Shown here: positions 1 through 11,649 of the stretch, in pieces
Layout: every line of letters begins with the position of its first letter
Position numbering within the stretch: position 1 is the stretch's first letter
Source: Dirofilaria immitis
Taxonomy: Eukaryota > Nematoda > Chromadorea > Rhabditida > Onchocercidae
Direction of reading: 5' to 3'
Assembly: GCA_024305405.1 (NCBI GenBank)
Contig: JAKNDB010000064.1
Location: 868,001 to 932,000 of the forward strand
DNA: 64,000 bases
Program-made: the position numbers and the translations under genes
Notes under the pieces: generated by a model
Seen by the model: the letters and a program-made list of their open reading frames with translations, nothing else
The model's database searches: none
What the model was told of the DNA's origin: nothing

Positions 1-2817
1 GACAAGTGGTACTGTACGGAACATAAAATCTGTAATACTATATAAGGTTAGTAGAGGAAGAGGAAGATGAGAAATGGTGGAGGAGGAGGAGGAGGAGGAG
101 GAGAAGGGGACTATGACAATTTAATGAATAGAAGGGAAAAAGGAGTTAACGATTTTTGATTCCAAAAAAAAAAAGTAAATGATAATAATAGTGAAAAAAA
201 GGAAATCACGTGAAGATTAAATTTTTTATGCAAATTTTTTTTATTATGTTTTAATACTTTTGGAAAATGATAGAAAAAAGAAAGCTGTTTGCGTAGGTTG
301 AAATTATGAAATATTAATCCTTATCGAAACATAATGTTATATTATAATAAAGGAAAAAAAAAAAGAAAAACAAAATGAAAAATGAGGGATCATATACTTA
401 AAAATTGAAATCAAATATTTGAAAATAATATCAGTGCAATATAATATGAATCATGAGAGACAATAAATTGAAATAAAAATAAGTTTAAAATGGATCGAAT
501 GAAATGGATCGAATAAAATGGATCAAATGAAATGGATCGAATAAAACCAATGAAAATATAGAAATGTAATTGAAGAGGAAAAAAATTTTAATATAGATTG
601 ATTGAAGAATGAACGAAGAAAATGGGTGGAGCAAGGAGTACATTTCATCCAATAGGCTTCCAATTTCAACTCCTTCATCTTATTCTCAACCATTCGTCTT
701 AGGTCTTAGGAATGAATTCATTCCATTCTTTTTTTTCCTTCTTATATGGTAATATGCAGTACTACCATTACTGTTCGTGATCAATTTTATCGATTAAAAT
801 TGTTAATTAAATTTTATAAGAAAAGTAAAGATTCAATACCATACTTTGCTTCTATCCATCTTGAGAAATTAGAAGTGCATAATTAAGAAGCTTTAAAAAT
901 TAGCAAATTAACATTCTGCCAAGCTAACAATATTTGATTATAAATTAGATCAAATTCAAAATAAAATTCTTGATTTCAAATTTTATTTTGCGAACAAAAT
1001 TAAAACGCTTAATTTATTGAAATATAACTTCTATTTCAATTATTCATTTCCTAAATTTGTTCTATTGATTTATAAGCATTTCTCTAATTATTATGTGAAC
1101 TGATGGTGAAACTGTTATTAGTTTATTCACCTGGTATTATTTGGCTAACGCTCGATGCTATCTTCTTGATCTTCATAGAATTTCAAATAAAGAAGCTTCA
1201 TTTCTACTTTCGTACTATCGTCAAGAATTATATATATATATATATGCACATATATCGTATGTAAATAAAAAAATTAGTAATTCATTGATATTATAGAATA
1301 GAGATTATCTAACAATATAGTGTATTGTAAATATATAAGTGTATTGTAAATATATTTTTATTGCTGACCAAATTTTAATTTATACTATCAATTTTAACTT
1401 TTGTCATTAAAAAAATTTCGGTCATAAATTATGGCCAAAATTATTTGAATTATATTTAAATTTATGCGAAAATATGAACAATAAAGTATGTAATAAATAT
1501 CAAAAAAAAAAAAAATTTAACAGTTTATCAAAAGAAAAAAAAATTTAAGTGATTGAGAATTGATTAAAGTGTTATTTATCGTTTTATTTAATTTATTGAT
1601 AAATTAAATGCTATAAATGAATAAATCAAATCATACAATTTTGATATAGACAAAGGAAAAGAAAAAAAAATAATTTTTGGAAATATTCTCAGAATGACGA
1701 ATTACAGGAAAGAAGTGAGAAAATGATTATTATTATGGGGAAGTTTAAACAGTGAATAGCACTTTTTAGAATAAACTTTTTTTTTCAAAATTATTTTGTG
1801 GAGTGCAGGAAAGAGAAGTACGAGTGAGTGCTTTCAAAGCAAAGGCTACATTTTTTTTTTTCTTTCCGAAGCATCGTTAATTTATTCCATATTTTTTTGA
1901 GATAAGAGGCAAGCAAAATTTTGATTGATACTGCTCGGGAAAATATGAGGAAGGGAAGTTCAAATTTAAGTCAAAGCATTCACATATATATATGAAAATG
2001 CATATTATCGATTTGACGAATAGCCTCGATGTGAAATTTGTTTTTTCCCAGCAAAAAAATGAATGAATTAAAATGCAATTATTTTATCATTGATCACATT
2101 TTCCTTTACATTGATTATTTTTCTATATATATATATTAGTTGATAAAAAGAAACTGATATAATAAGTTGAATAATAATTCCTTCTTTTTTTCTAACTTTT
2201 CTTCAATTCTCTTACTTCAACTTCCTTCTTTTTATCTGCTTTCTTTTCCATCTCATATTTATATATTTGACTTAATTCACTGATAACGTAGAAATAAAGA
2301 TAAAAGAAAATACAAAAAATAAATTACTGCAAATAATCTAAATTAGGATAAAAATAAACAAGCAAAAAAAAAATGAATTAATTTACTTAAAATTTAATCG
2401 TAACAAAAAATTATGAATGATTTATTGATATCTCTCCTTAATCATCAATGATATATAAATTTAATCAAGCTTATAATTAGGCTTAATTTTGTTTAAAAAA
2501 CTATGAGTACAATCTTTTTGATTTAAGATAAATTTCCAAAAGTCATTATTTTATGGCAAAGTTTATATATCGTATATCAAATTTGAAAATTCAATAAATA
2601 ATTATATCATCATTTCTATTGTATAAAATATCATTCGAGAATGTAATATTTTAATCATCGAGAATATGAAATATTTAGTTTATAACTTTTTGTAAGAGTA
2701 ATAAGATAAATTAATAAATAAATTGTTCATTTCTTCTTAAATTTCAAATTTATACCTCAGACTTTATAAATTTAAATTTTTAAACAAACTTTTAAAATGT
2801 CAATAGATTTGAATAAT
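1..2817. other. AT-rich gene-free flank
   Basis: Mostly A/T-rich sequence with poly(A)/poly(T) runs and a GGA run at 78-102. A 56-codon minus-strand frame at 693-523 (starting MVENKMKELKLEAYWMKC) is the only stretch with mixed codon use; it runs into a 14-bp repeat array and is not called as a gene. Confidence 0.5.
488..543. repeat. 14-bp tandem repeat x 4
   Basis: Unit aaatggatcgaatg or aaatggatcgaata, four copies in register with one substitution besides the alternating last base. Confidence 0.9.
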
Positions 2818-3102
2818 TTAATTTTTAATAATTTCTTGCATATTAGCTAACCGTTTGTTTTCATTAATTATCAAATGAAAAAAATAACCATGTATGTGTA
2901 ACCTAAAATGAAACTTTAATCTCGATCTTCTCATTTCTCCAATTTCTCGATTCCTGCTCTTCTCATTACTCCCCGACCTTTTTCTCGTCTGATAAAATTG
3001 CTCTCCGCCCAATTTATAATTATATACAAACAATATATATATATATACACACACACACATACACACACACACATACACACACACATATATATATATATAC
3101 AT
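2818..3102 (-). CDS. possible coding exon, function unknown
   Basis: The part from about 3,012 down to the TAA at 2,818 reads LGGEQFYQTRKRSGSNEKSR, then EIGEMRRSRLKFHFRLHIHG, then LIINENKRLANMQEIIKN. It is basic, with varied codons, in sequence less AT-rich than its surroundings. The part above it is a CA/TA microsatellite, so the ATG at 3,102 is not credible; if real this is a 3'-terminal exon. A neighbouring frame is also open over part of it. No family recognised. Confidence 0.2.
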   Translation of the reverse strand: MYIYIYVCVYVCVCMCVCVYIYILFVYNYKLGGEQFYQTRKRSGSNEKSRNREIGEMRRSRLKFHFRLHIHGYFFHLIINENKRLANMQEIIKN

Positions 3103-4089
3103 TTAACGGTCAGCTTAAACATTATATATATATACATTGGGAGTTGCTATGAAATTTCTTTCTTATCAATAATTGCTTTTTCTCTCTCTTTCTCTCTCTT
3201 TTTTAATCAATATTTTATAAAAAAAAATGTAAAATTTTGATTGATATTTTATAAGCAATAGAAAAATTGTTTCATTTTTGTTTATAAAAATTATTTACTG
3301 TAAAAAAATTTTTTTTTGGAATAATAAATAAATAACCAATTAGAATTAGAATGCATTCTAGTATTGATTTTATTGATTCAAATAAATTGAACAATTAAAT
3401 TCTGATGGATATATTTGATTTGATTGCAAAACTTCCTTTTTTTTTCATAAAATTATATTCTAAATCAAATACTGTAGCGTTTTTCTTCAATTACTGTCGT
3501 AATCTTTCATACCGTATCCCTTTTTCTTTTCTTTTCGTTTTTTTTTTTTTGTATTATATTTCTTAATAGTTATAATAGAAGAAAACATAAAAATAATAAA
3601 TTCTTATCATTTTAATCAATAATTTATAATTCAGCATTAAAATTGTTAATAGCAAAAATTGTAAATAGACAAAATTTCCACCAATCAATCAATCAATCAA
3701 TCAATATTTCTTTCTTTTGTTTCATGAAATTATTTCGAATATATTTGATTAAAGAGCTTATTTAGCTAACATGGATTATTATCAATTATTCTGATAATTT
3801 CTTTTTCTTTTTACTCTTACTTTTTCTAAAATTTAATTTCAATTGTTTAATTTTTTTATTACAATCAAAATAAATGTATAAATAATATTTAGTGAATGAA
3901 ATATTGACATTTAATGATATATTTATCTATTCATTCATATCATAAATGAATGAATAGATAAATATAACAATTATAATTCAACAGTTAAATATTGTATTTG
4001 TATTGTTAAATCTATTCATATATTCGACAGAATTCTTATTGGTCCGCTTATAATTGTTATAACATTGTAATATTTAATGAAAATGAAAA
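3013..4089. other. AT-rich flank with CA/TA and AATC microsatellites
   Basis: (TA)n and (CA)n at 3,034-3,100, (TC)n at 3,180-3,200, (CAAT)n at 3,684-3,704, and a perfect hairpin at 3,918-3,966. No gene seen. Confidence 0.7.
3918..3966. repeat. perfect 21-bp inverted repeat, 7-nt loop
   Basis: TATATTTATCTATTCATTCA (plus T) at 3,918-3,938 is followed by its exact complement at 3,946-3,966. It may be a small hairpin RNA source, a palindromic remnant, or chance within ATTC-rich sequence. Confidence 0.85.
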
Positions 4090-4500
4090 ATCATCAATCA
4101 TCATCATCATTATCACTATCATAATGATCATCACTATGATCATTATCATCACCATTCCTAACTAATAATAATAGTGTCAAGTAATGCTATTTATGAATAA
4201 TGCATATCGTTAATTGTAATCTATTGAGTTGACTAGAGTAATAGATAGTAACGGTAATAACGATAGTATTAGTAGTAGTAATAGTAGTTCATCATTAACA
4301 TCATCATCATCACTATCATCACTATCATCACTATCATCATTATCATTATTCGTAACTAATAATAATAATAATAAAGTGTCAAGTAATGCTATTGATGAAT
4401 AATGTATATCGTTAATTATAATCTATTGAGTTGACTAGAGTAATAGATAGTAACGGTAATAACGATAGTATTAGTATTAGTAGTAGTAGTAATAATAATA
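4090..4500. repeat. tandem duplication, about 200 bp x 2
   Basis: The block containing gtgtcaagtaatgctatt at 4,174 recurs at 4,376 with the same order of following words (atcgttaatt, ctattgagttgactagagta, acggtaataacgatagta). It is flanked by (ATC)n and ends in (AGT)n. Confidence 0.9.
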
Positions 4501-4866
4501 GTAATAACATGATTGAGGAATAATAATAATAAATATATAAATAAATACTAGTACATATATATACATGTATATGTATGAATGTCTATATATCTGTTAAAGC
4601 AATAACCCATAAATCTATTCAATCAATCATCTATCATGAAATAATAATTTTGAATTATAGAAATCGGTAAAATTGCCTAACTTAAAAGGGGTCGAAATTG
4701 AAGAGAAATACCGCTAATCCATTTCATCTCCAACATTTATGATATATTCTTTTCACTCTTTTGTCCCATATTCAATCAATCCTTCTACAACAATTATAGT
4801 TGTATTGTTCAGTTATCAATTACTATTGTAATTTTACTGAATAATTTAAAATAAGAGGGAGAAAAA

Positions 4867-4945
<79 letters not shown>

Positions 4946-5038
4946 CATATATATATACATATATATATATACATATACATATATATATACATATACATAT
5001 ATATATACATATACATATATATATACATATACATATAT
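4867..5038. repeat. (TA)n / (TATACA)n microsatellite
   Basis: About 60 bp of pure TA, then regularly spaced CA interruptions. Open frames on both strands here are repeat artefacts. Confidence 0.95.
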
Positions 5039-5213
5039 ACAATTATTAAAATTATTTATGAAAAATTTTAAAATTTCTTTTCCTATTCTTTCCTCTTTCC
5101 CTTATTCGTTGTTTTTTCTTTATAAAATTTCAATAATTATATTTTAACTTAAATTTTTTTTCTCATATCACAAGAAAAGAAACGATATAGAAAAATATAA
5201 TTATTATTCAATG

Positions 5214-5434
5214 ATTATTATATTGATAAGTTGTTTTATACGAGAGATAAAAAAAAGTTTTGATAAAAGAAAATATATATATACACATATATTTATGAAA
5301 ATTTTTATGAAATATATATATATATATATTATATGAGGAAAATTTTAATACTGATAATATGGATATATATATTATCAGTATTATTATTATCATTATTTTA
5401 TCCCTCGTATGAAACAACTTGTCAATATAATAAT
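5214..5434. mobile_element. MITE-like element with 39-bp terminal inverted repeats
   Basis: Left arm 5,214-5,252 (attattatattgataagttg, then ttttatacgagagataaaa) and right arm 5,396-5,434 are complementary at 36 of 39 positions. The 221-bp element codes for nothing convincing. Inside it is a second perfect stem, 5,346-5,360 with 5,369-5,383. No clear target-site duplication beyond A/T was seen, so this may be a non-autonomous DNA transposon or a large palindrome. Confidence 0.6.
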
Positions 5435-6531
5435 GCTGTATTTAATATATATAATATAATCTATATAATTTAAAATAATATAATATAATTTTAAATTAAA
5501 ATTTAAATTATTGTTGTAATATAAGATAGAAAAATTTTCCATTTCATTTTAAATATTTCAATTTAATTTTTTTAAAATATAATTTTAATTTAAATTTATA
5601 TTAAATTACAAAGGAAAAAAATTTAGCAATTATAATTTAAACTTCAAATTTATCAAAAAAACAAATTTCACCTTTGCTTATATCTTTTTTTTGTTTGCTT
5701 TATATTTTGATAAAATTTTAAATTAATTATTATTCATACATATCGAATAATTAATAAATTAAAATAGACTGATTGAGAAAAAAAAATAAAGAAATTTAGA
5801 AATAGAAAAAAAAGATATTTGAAATGTAAAGGATGAATCAAAAAAAAAAAAAAATATCGTAATTGTGACGATGATGAAGATGAAGATGACGAAGTAATAG
5901 ATCTAATTCAAGTTATATTATTTGGCGGTAACCTTTTTGACCTTTTCATAAAAGTCATCATCCCAAAACAGATAATCCAGGATCGGCTAATTGCTCGCCT
6001 TGATTTCTTTTTTTTTTCCTCCAATTTTCTTCCTCCTTTTTTTTCTCCCTTGTTTTATCAGTTACTTCTCTATTCGTTTCTTGAATAATATTTCAATTCT
6101 ACTCTTAGTTTTTTTTTTTGATCTTCCAAAAAATCTTCTCATTTATCGTCTTTTTAATTAATGCTAGCAATAAAAACGGTATTTATGGGTCATATAAGGA
6201 CAGGTGGTAGAGGTAGGTTAGATGTTAACCTATGTTATGCTTCTTTATGCCGCTCTTACGGTAGGGCTGTTAATAAATATAGCTTTTAATTCGAACAATT
6301 AATCACCTTCAAATCATCATCTCTCATTAGCAGATAAGCTATACCACATATCTTATATACTACATTCTATATTCATTCATACCTAATAATCCATCTTCAT
6401 CTATGCATACACCTTCATAAATATCCATCCATCCATCCATCCTACATCTACCAAATATCCACCTAAACATCTAACAACATATTCATCTAAATACCTCCTA
6501 TGCACAATACACCTACACATATCCACCTAAG
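5435..6531. other. AT-rich flank with one GC-richer island
   Basis: Mostly A/T. At 5,930-6,010 and 6,180-6,260 the base use is more balanced, with short open frames on the minus strand in more than one frame. A small hairpin TAGGTTA-(5)-TAACCTA lies at 6,214-6,232. No gene supported. Confidence 0.5.
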
Positions 6532-6827
6532 CACCCACAACATATCTATCTAAACACCTAAACATATCTATCTATACCTGTGCATTTACATTTAAGCAAG
6601 TATATCAACGGATACTTAAATTTATTTGATATTCTAAATCTTTATAGTATTTTCATAATTCAGGTATCACCTACACCTTCTATGTATATACACCCACAAC
6701 ATATCCATCTAAACACCTACACATATCATCTATACCTGTGCATTTACATTTAAGCAAGCATATCAACGGATACTTAAATTTATTTGATATCCTTAATCTT
6801 GGTAGTATTTTCTTATCTCAGGTGTTG
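6532..6827. repeat. tandem duplication, 159-bp period x 2
   Basis: cacccacaacatat at 6,532 and again at 6,691. Both copies continue with ctgtgcatttacatttaagc and atcaacggatacttaaattt, and end in tcaggt. A few small differences separate the copies. (ATCC/CACC)-rich lead before it. Confidence 0.92.
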
Positions 6828-7417
6828 GACTAATTTATTATCATTCATTTATATCACATCATATATGATATCGTATTATTTGATTACCATATTCTATGCT
6901 AAATATTTTGATAAACAATCAAACAGTTTTGAAAAGAGAAAAGAAAAAAAAATTGAAATTATTCTATTCGTTGATTTTTTTTTCTTCTTTTATATAAAAT
7001 AAAAAAATATTTTATAAAAGAAAATTTAGTTTGCATACGATAGTTTCAATTATTGAAAGAAATAAATTTTGTTTGCTTTCTTTTTTTTGCATTTTATTTT
7101 TTTTTTTTAGGAGAAAAAAATAAAAAATGATGAGAGAATGGAAAAGTATTTTAATGTAAGTCAAATTGGACTAAATGTGAATATAAGGCAGTTTTATTCA
7201 TTTATTTTATTTCCATTAGCTAAGATGATTAACAGAGAGGAAAAAGAGAGAGAGAGAGAGGGAAAGAGTGAGAGAAAGAGAGGAAGAGAGGAAGGAAGGG
7301 AGAGAAAGAGGAAGAAAGAAGAAAAGAAAAGTTCAATTGAAAAATTGTTAATGATATAAATATGAGGATAAACAATATCCATAAGAGAAAGGAGGAAAAG
7401 AAATGTTGCTGTTCGAT

Positions 7418-7502
7418 GATAATAATAATAATAATAATAATAATAGTAATAATAATAATAATAATAGTAATAATAATAGTAATAATAATAATAATAATAA
7501 AT
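7418..7502. repeat. (AAT)n microsatellite
   Basis: Nearly pure AAT with three AGT interruptions. Confidence 0.95.
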
Positions 7503-7976
7503 ATAAGTATAAACTAATTGTAACAATAGGATAATAATTTTACAAAAAAAGGAAGATAATATTTTAATAATTATAATAATAATTAGAAATTAGGCTAAAA
7601 TAATAATAATAATGATAATAATAATGATATCATATAAATGTAATGATAATAATATTAGCTAAAATAATAATAATGGTGATAGAAGTAATGTTCTGATAAA
7701 AAAATCATATTATTTATAATAATAATGACAATGACAATAAATGTAAAAATAATAATAATGATAGTGATGATAATTGATAATAGTGATGATAAATGATAAA
7801 GAGATAATATTAGCAAATGATAGATATATATATATATATTGTGATATAAGCCTGAAAAGAATTTTAGCTTTTAATTTAAGTAATAACATTACCCAATTGA
7901 GGCTATTAAAATCTATAAAAGTGTGAAATAATTCGCCTCTTCCTCAATTATATCGCCGTTTATCAGAACACTAAAC

Positions 7977-8047
7977 CAATCAACCAACCAACCAACCAAC
8001 CAACCAACCAACGGACCAACGGACCAACCAATCAACCAACCAACAAA
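7977..8047. repeat. (CCAA)n microsatellite
   Basis: Tetranucleotide CCAA/ACCA array with two ccaacgga interruptions. Confidence 0.95.
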
Positions 8048-9048
8048 CCACAATAATTTTGCTATTGCCCACTTCTCTCATCATCTTTTCCCAATTTCTT
8101 TGAGTTACCCCATAAATGCACCGATAAAACTTGATTAGCTTAAAAGAGAAATTGGAAAATAGATGATGAGATGGTGAAAAATTTTAATCTAGCAATTTTA
8201 GATGATTTCATCATCGATAAAAATTATTCAGCATTAATTGATGATGATAATGATGATGATGATGATGATGAACTTGATAATAATGATGATAATGATAAAG
8301 AATGATGATGATAATGATGAATTTTTTGGATAGAGAAGAAAACAATTGATTTTAGTTATATTTCTATTATTATTTATTTACTTATTTTTTAGAATAATAC
8401 AATAATCGATAAATTAATTTAATTATTATTTGAAATCAAAAATTTTTAGCAAAAAAAAGACTACAATTTTACCTTTGCTATTAATCAATTTTTAATTTAA
8501 CTTTTAGAAAAAAAAGAAAAAAATCAAATTCCAAATATTATTTGCAATAAATTTTATGCTAATATTTTTAATTTGAATACAAAAATTTTGATAAAAATTA
8601 AAATTTCACATTGATAAAATTATTTAACAAAATGGCATATTTTTCCATTATCATTGCTTAAATGTTATAATAATAAAATATCAAAATATATGATCTTAAA
8701 TTATCATTCGATATCATAAATATAATATAATCATAATCATAGGATAATTTCATTATTCAAATAATATCAATTTTAAAAGAGATTATTTTTCACTTAAAAA
8801 AGGCCATCTAGAAATGAAAGAAATCTTGAAATGAATAGAAGATAGAAGGAGAAGAATTCTATATTAAAAAAAAAAAAAAAAAAAAAAAGCCAAGAATCTA
8901 GGAATGAATAGAAGATAGAAGGAGAAGAAATGATTTGATGACGAAGGATTCTAATTTTCATTCATATCAAATATTTCGAAAGGTAATGTAATATGTATGT
9001 AATAAATAATGAAGTGAATTAAAAGATGTCAATCAATGCCTTTTTGAA

Positions 9049-9171
9049 ATGGACGATGAATTACAGGAAATGGATGGTCGTCGTCGGCATGCCTCAAAAT
9101 GTCCCAAGAGGTTCAAAAGATACGGATCGCTTCGTAGAAATTACAATAGAGATTTCAATGAAGCACAATGA
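9049..9171 (+). CDS. possible small coding exon, basic 40-residue frame
   Basis: An island of balanced composition encodes MDDELQEMDGRRRHASKCPK then RFKRYGSLRRNYNRDFNEAQ and a TGA. The frame stays open 36 nt upstream of the ATG. An acceptor-like ATTACAG sits at 9,063-9,069, so it may be a 3' exon instead of a whole gene. Several dibasic sites give a faint likeness to a peptide precursor, but there is no signal peptide. No homologue recognised. Confidence 0.25.
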   Translation: MDDELQEMDGRRRHASKCPKRFKRYGSLRRNYNRDFNEAQ

Positions 9172-9920
9172 ATTTTATTATGCAAACAATCATTGAACAC
9201 AGATATACGACATATGAACCCCTCAATTACGCAACATACCGCCACTATTCGAGAATCTATCTATCTATCATCTATCTATCCATCTTTCATCCTTCTTTCT
9301 TCATTTATTATAACCTATAAAATCTTTCTCTCCTTTTCTTTCTCCTCCTCTCCTCTCATTCTCTCTCTCCTTCTCTCTCTCTTCTTATGCTTTATAATTC
9401 TCTTCTTTCATCCAGAAATGAATTTTATATATAATCCATAAATTTATCACTATTATCGTTGCTTAAGAAGAATACCAATATTATGATAATATCATAATAT
9501 GAATTATAAATTTTTAAATTTCCAATCACTATAATAGTAATTTATAATTATATATGCAAATATATATTTTTCATTAAATAAAAATTCTAAGATATTTAAA
9601 AAAAAAAAAAAACGAATAATACGATTAATTAATTTATAAAACCCTTATTATAACTATATAAAAATCGTCTGCCATTCTTTTTCCCTTTAATTTATTAGAT
9701 ATTTTGAAAAGGAAAAAAAAAAGAAAAGGAAAATTTTTAATTTTATTAAATTATTATTTACAATTTTAAATATTTCAAAATAAAAAAATTATAAAAATTG
9801 AAAATGCGAAATGAAATATTTATTTTTTTGTTTAATAAATAAATTTATTCTTTAAGTATAAATTTTATTTATAAAAAAAAAAAAAAATTAAGCATGAAAT
9901 TTAATAGTTGAAATAATTGT
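9172..9920. other. AT-rich flank, CT-rich tract
   Basis: CT-rich 9,255-9,415 gives a spurious 82-codon open frame. The rest is poly(A)/AT. No gene seen. Confidence 0.7.
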
Positions 9921-10360
9921 ATAAATTAAATTTGTTACCTAAATTTTTTGTAACAAATATATACAAATAATAATAATAATCATTATTCTAATTATAATAA
10001 TTAATCAAAACAAATGATAATAATGATATTGATGATAATAGCAATAGTAGTAATAACAACAATAATACTACTAATAATAATAGTTAACAGTAGTAGTAGT
10101 AATAATAATGATAACGAATGATTGTATAAATTCATAATATGCTAATCATCTAAATTAAATTTGTTACCTAAATTTTATGCTAAATTTTTTACAACAAATA
10201 TGTACAAATAATAATAATCATTATCCTAATTATAATAATTAATCAAAACAAATGATAATAATGATATTGATAATAATAACAATAATACTAATGATAATAA
10301 TAATAAGCAATAATAATAGTAATAATAATAACGAATGATTGTCTAAATTCATAATATGCA
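9921..10360. repeat. tandem duplication, about 220 bp x 2
   Basis: aaattaaatttgttacctaa occurs in both halves, followed by matching blocks (aattaatcaaaacaaatgat, gataacgaatgattgt, aaattcataatatgc). Copies differ in the length of their AAT runs. Confidence 0.9.
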
Positions 10361-10618
10361 TATGAGAAACTTTCCTAAACTTATTTTAACTGTTAATAAT
10401 AATAATTTTTTTTCAAAAATAATTATTTACAGTAATATGAATAGCAAATATGAAATCATATGATTACGGTAAATAAATGTTAAGTAGAGGAAAGAAAATT
10501 AGGGAAAACTGAAACAGGAAATAGTTGTCAAATTTGAAGGGCAAAAGGAAGAGCCTCAAGAATTGCTCATTCAACTGTTCATAATTTGCATATTGCTGAT
10601 ATTGTCACACCTTTAAAA

Positions 10619-10674
10619 ATGGCATCAGAAGAATTATGGACTATTTATAGATTTTTCACTACTACCATAATTAG
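10619..10674 (+). CDS. candidate first exon of a small spliced gene
   Basis: ATG at 10,619 in a good context (AAAAATGGC) opens MASEELWTIYRFFTTTII and ends at a perfect AG/GTAAGT donor (10,673-10,680), phase 2. The frame is also open upstream to 10,538. It can join phase-compatibly to 14,404-14,457 and 16,402-16,483. No homologue recognised, and short AT-rich exons like this can arise by chance. Confidence 0.22.
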
Positions 10675-10798
10675 GTAAGTAACGATAATAATGATAATAA
10701 AAACTATCATAATTAGGTAAGTAACGATAATAATGATAATGATAATAAAAACTATCGTAATTAGGTAAGTAACGATAATAATGATAATAAATGATAAT
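10662..10798. repeat. tandem repeat, 42-48 bp x 3
   Basis: Unit ctatcataattaggtaagta with acgataataatgataataaa, starting at 10,662, 10,704 and 10,752. Each unit contains AG/GTAAGT, a perfect 5' splice-site consensus on the plus strand. Confidence 0.9.
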
Positions 10799-11442
10799 AA
10801 AAATATTTTATAAATTTCTTTCCTTCAATAATTACTATTATCAATTTGTAAAACTTTTTTGAAGGAATATTTTAAAAAGGCAAAAAAAAAAAAAAAGAAA
10901 ATAAAAAGATAAACATTCAAATTGAATGATATAAATATTTCGATGGAAAATAATTTAAATTATGTAATAAATATTTTTAATGTTTTTTTCTCTCTCTTAT
11001 CAAATTTACTGATCAAAGAACATAAATGTTATTATTGCTTTTAATTTTTAAAAAAAAAATTAAAATTAAAAGGAAAGGAAAGGAAGGGGGAAGGAAGAAA
11101 AAAGAATTGCAAAGATGACAATATATATTTTTTTTTATCATATCATTTAGCATTCTAATTTTAATCATTTTTTTTTTTTTTAAGAAAAGCAACAATTGAA
11201 ATGAAGCAATTAATAGAAAAGTTTAGATTTTCGATTATCACTTATTTCAACATAACAAAAATCATTAGTCTTATAAATGATAATAATAGATGATAACAAA
11301 ATTTTGACAATTATAGAGATAATGATAATAAATGATTATCTTGCATATAATCTGATGTTTATTATAAAAGAAACAATTGTTATTGCTATTTCTACCGTGT
11401 TTCCGGTATTTTCGAATACCATCATGTTACTAAGATGATTAT
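10799..11442. other. AT-rich flank with a TTCG hairpin
   Basis: Nothing coding seen. GGTATT-TTCG-AATACC at 11,405-11,420 is a 6-bp stem with a TTCG loop, 23 nt beyond the stop of the minus-strand frame at 11,443. Confidence 0.5.
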
Positions 11443-11646
11443 TTATAAGGTCATACTATTCGCTTTTTCTCTTTCAACTTCCGGTTCAGTTAAATTAGAT
11501 ATTTCATTCCTAAATATATCATCATCATCATCATCATCATCACTGTAATCAATAGCAAACATAGCATTATCATCGTCATCATCATCGTCATCATCGTCAT
11601 TGTTATTATCAGCATCCGTTATATGAAAATTCTTTCTCATCAACAT
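11443..11646 (-). CDS. possible small acidic protein or terminal exon
   Basis: 67 residues: MLMRKNFHITDADNNN, a run of Asp, NAMFAIDYS, a second Asp run, then IFRNEISNLTEPEVEREKAN and SMTL. The Asp runs use mixed GAT and GAC, so codons vary while the amino acid stays the same, unlike a plain trinucleotide repeat; the flanking parts have ordinary codon use. An acceptor-like AGTAATCAG lies just upstream of the ATG, so it may be a last exon. Function unknown. Confidence 0.35.
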   Translation of the reverse strand: MLMRKNFHITDADNNNDDDDDDDDDDNAMFAIDYSDDDDDDDDIFRNEISNLTEPEVEREKANSMTL

Positions 11647-11649
11647 TTC

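Larger units (their letters stand above)
6828..9048. other. AT-rich stretch with many microsatellites
   Basis: (GA)-rich 7,222-7,330, (AAT)n 7,418-7,502, scattered ATG/AAT repeats to 7,800, (CCAA)n 7,977-8,047, (GAT)n 8,240-8,320, A20 near 8,870. Long open frames here are repeat-driven. No gene seen. Confidence 0.7.

Noticed and set aside
7977..8047. CCAA array as a CRISPR-like repeat
   Set aside because: No spacers; plain tetranucleotide microsatellite in a eukaryotic genome.
9100..9120. ggttcaaaag as a tRNA T-arm
   Set aside because: No matching acceptor, D or anticodon stems around it.
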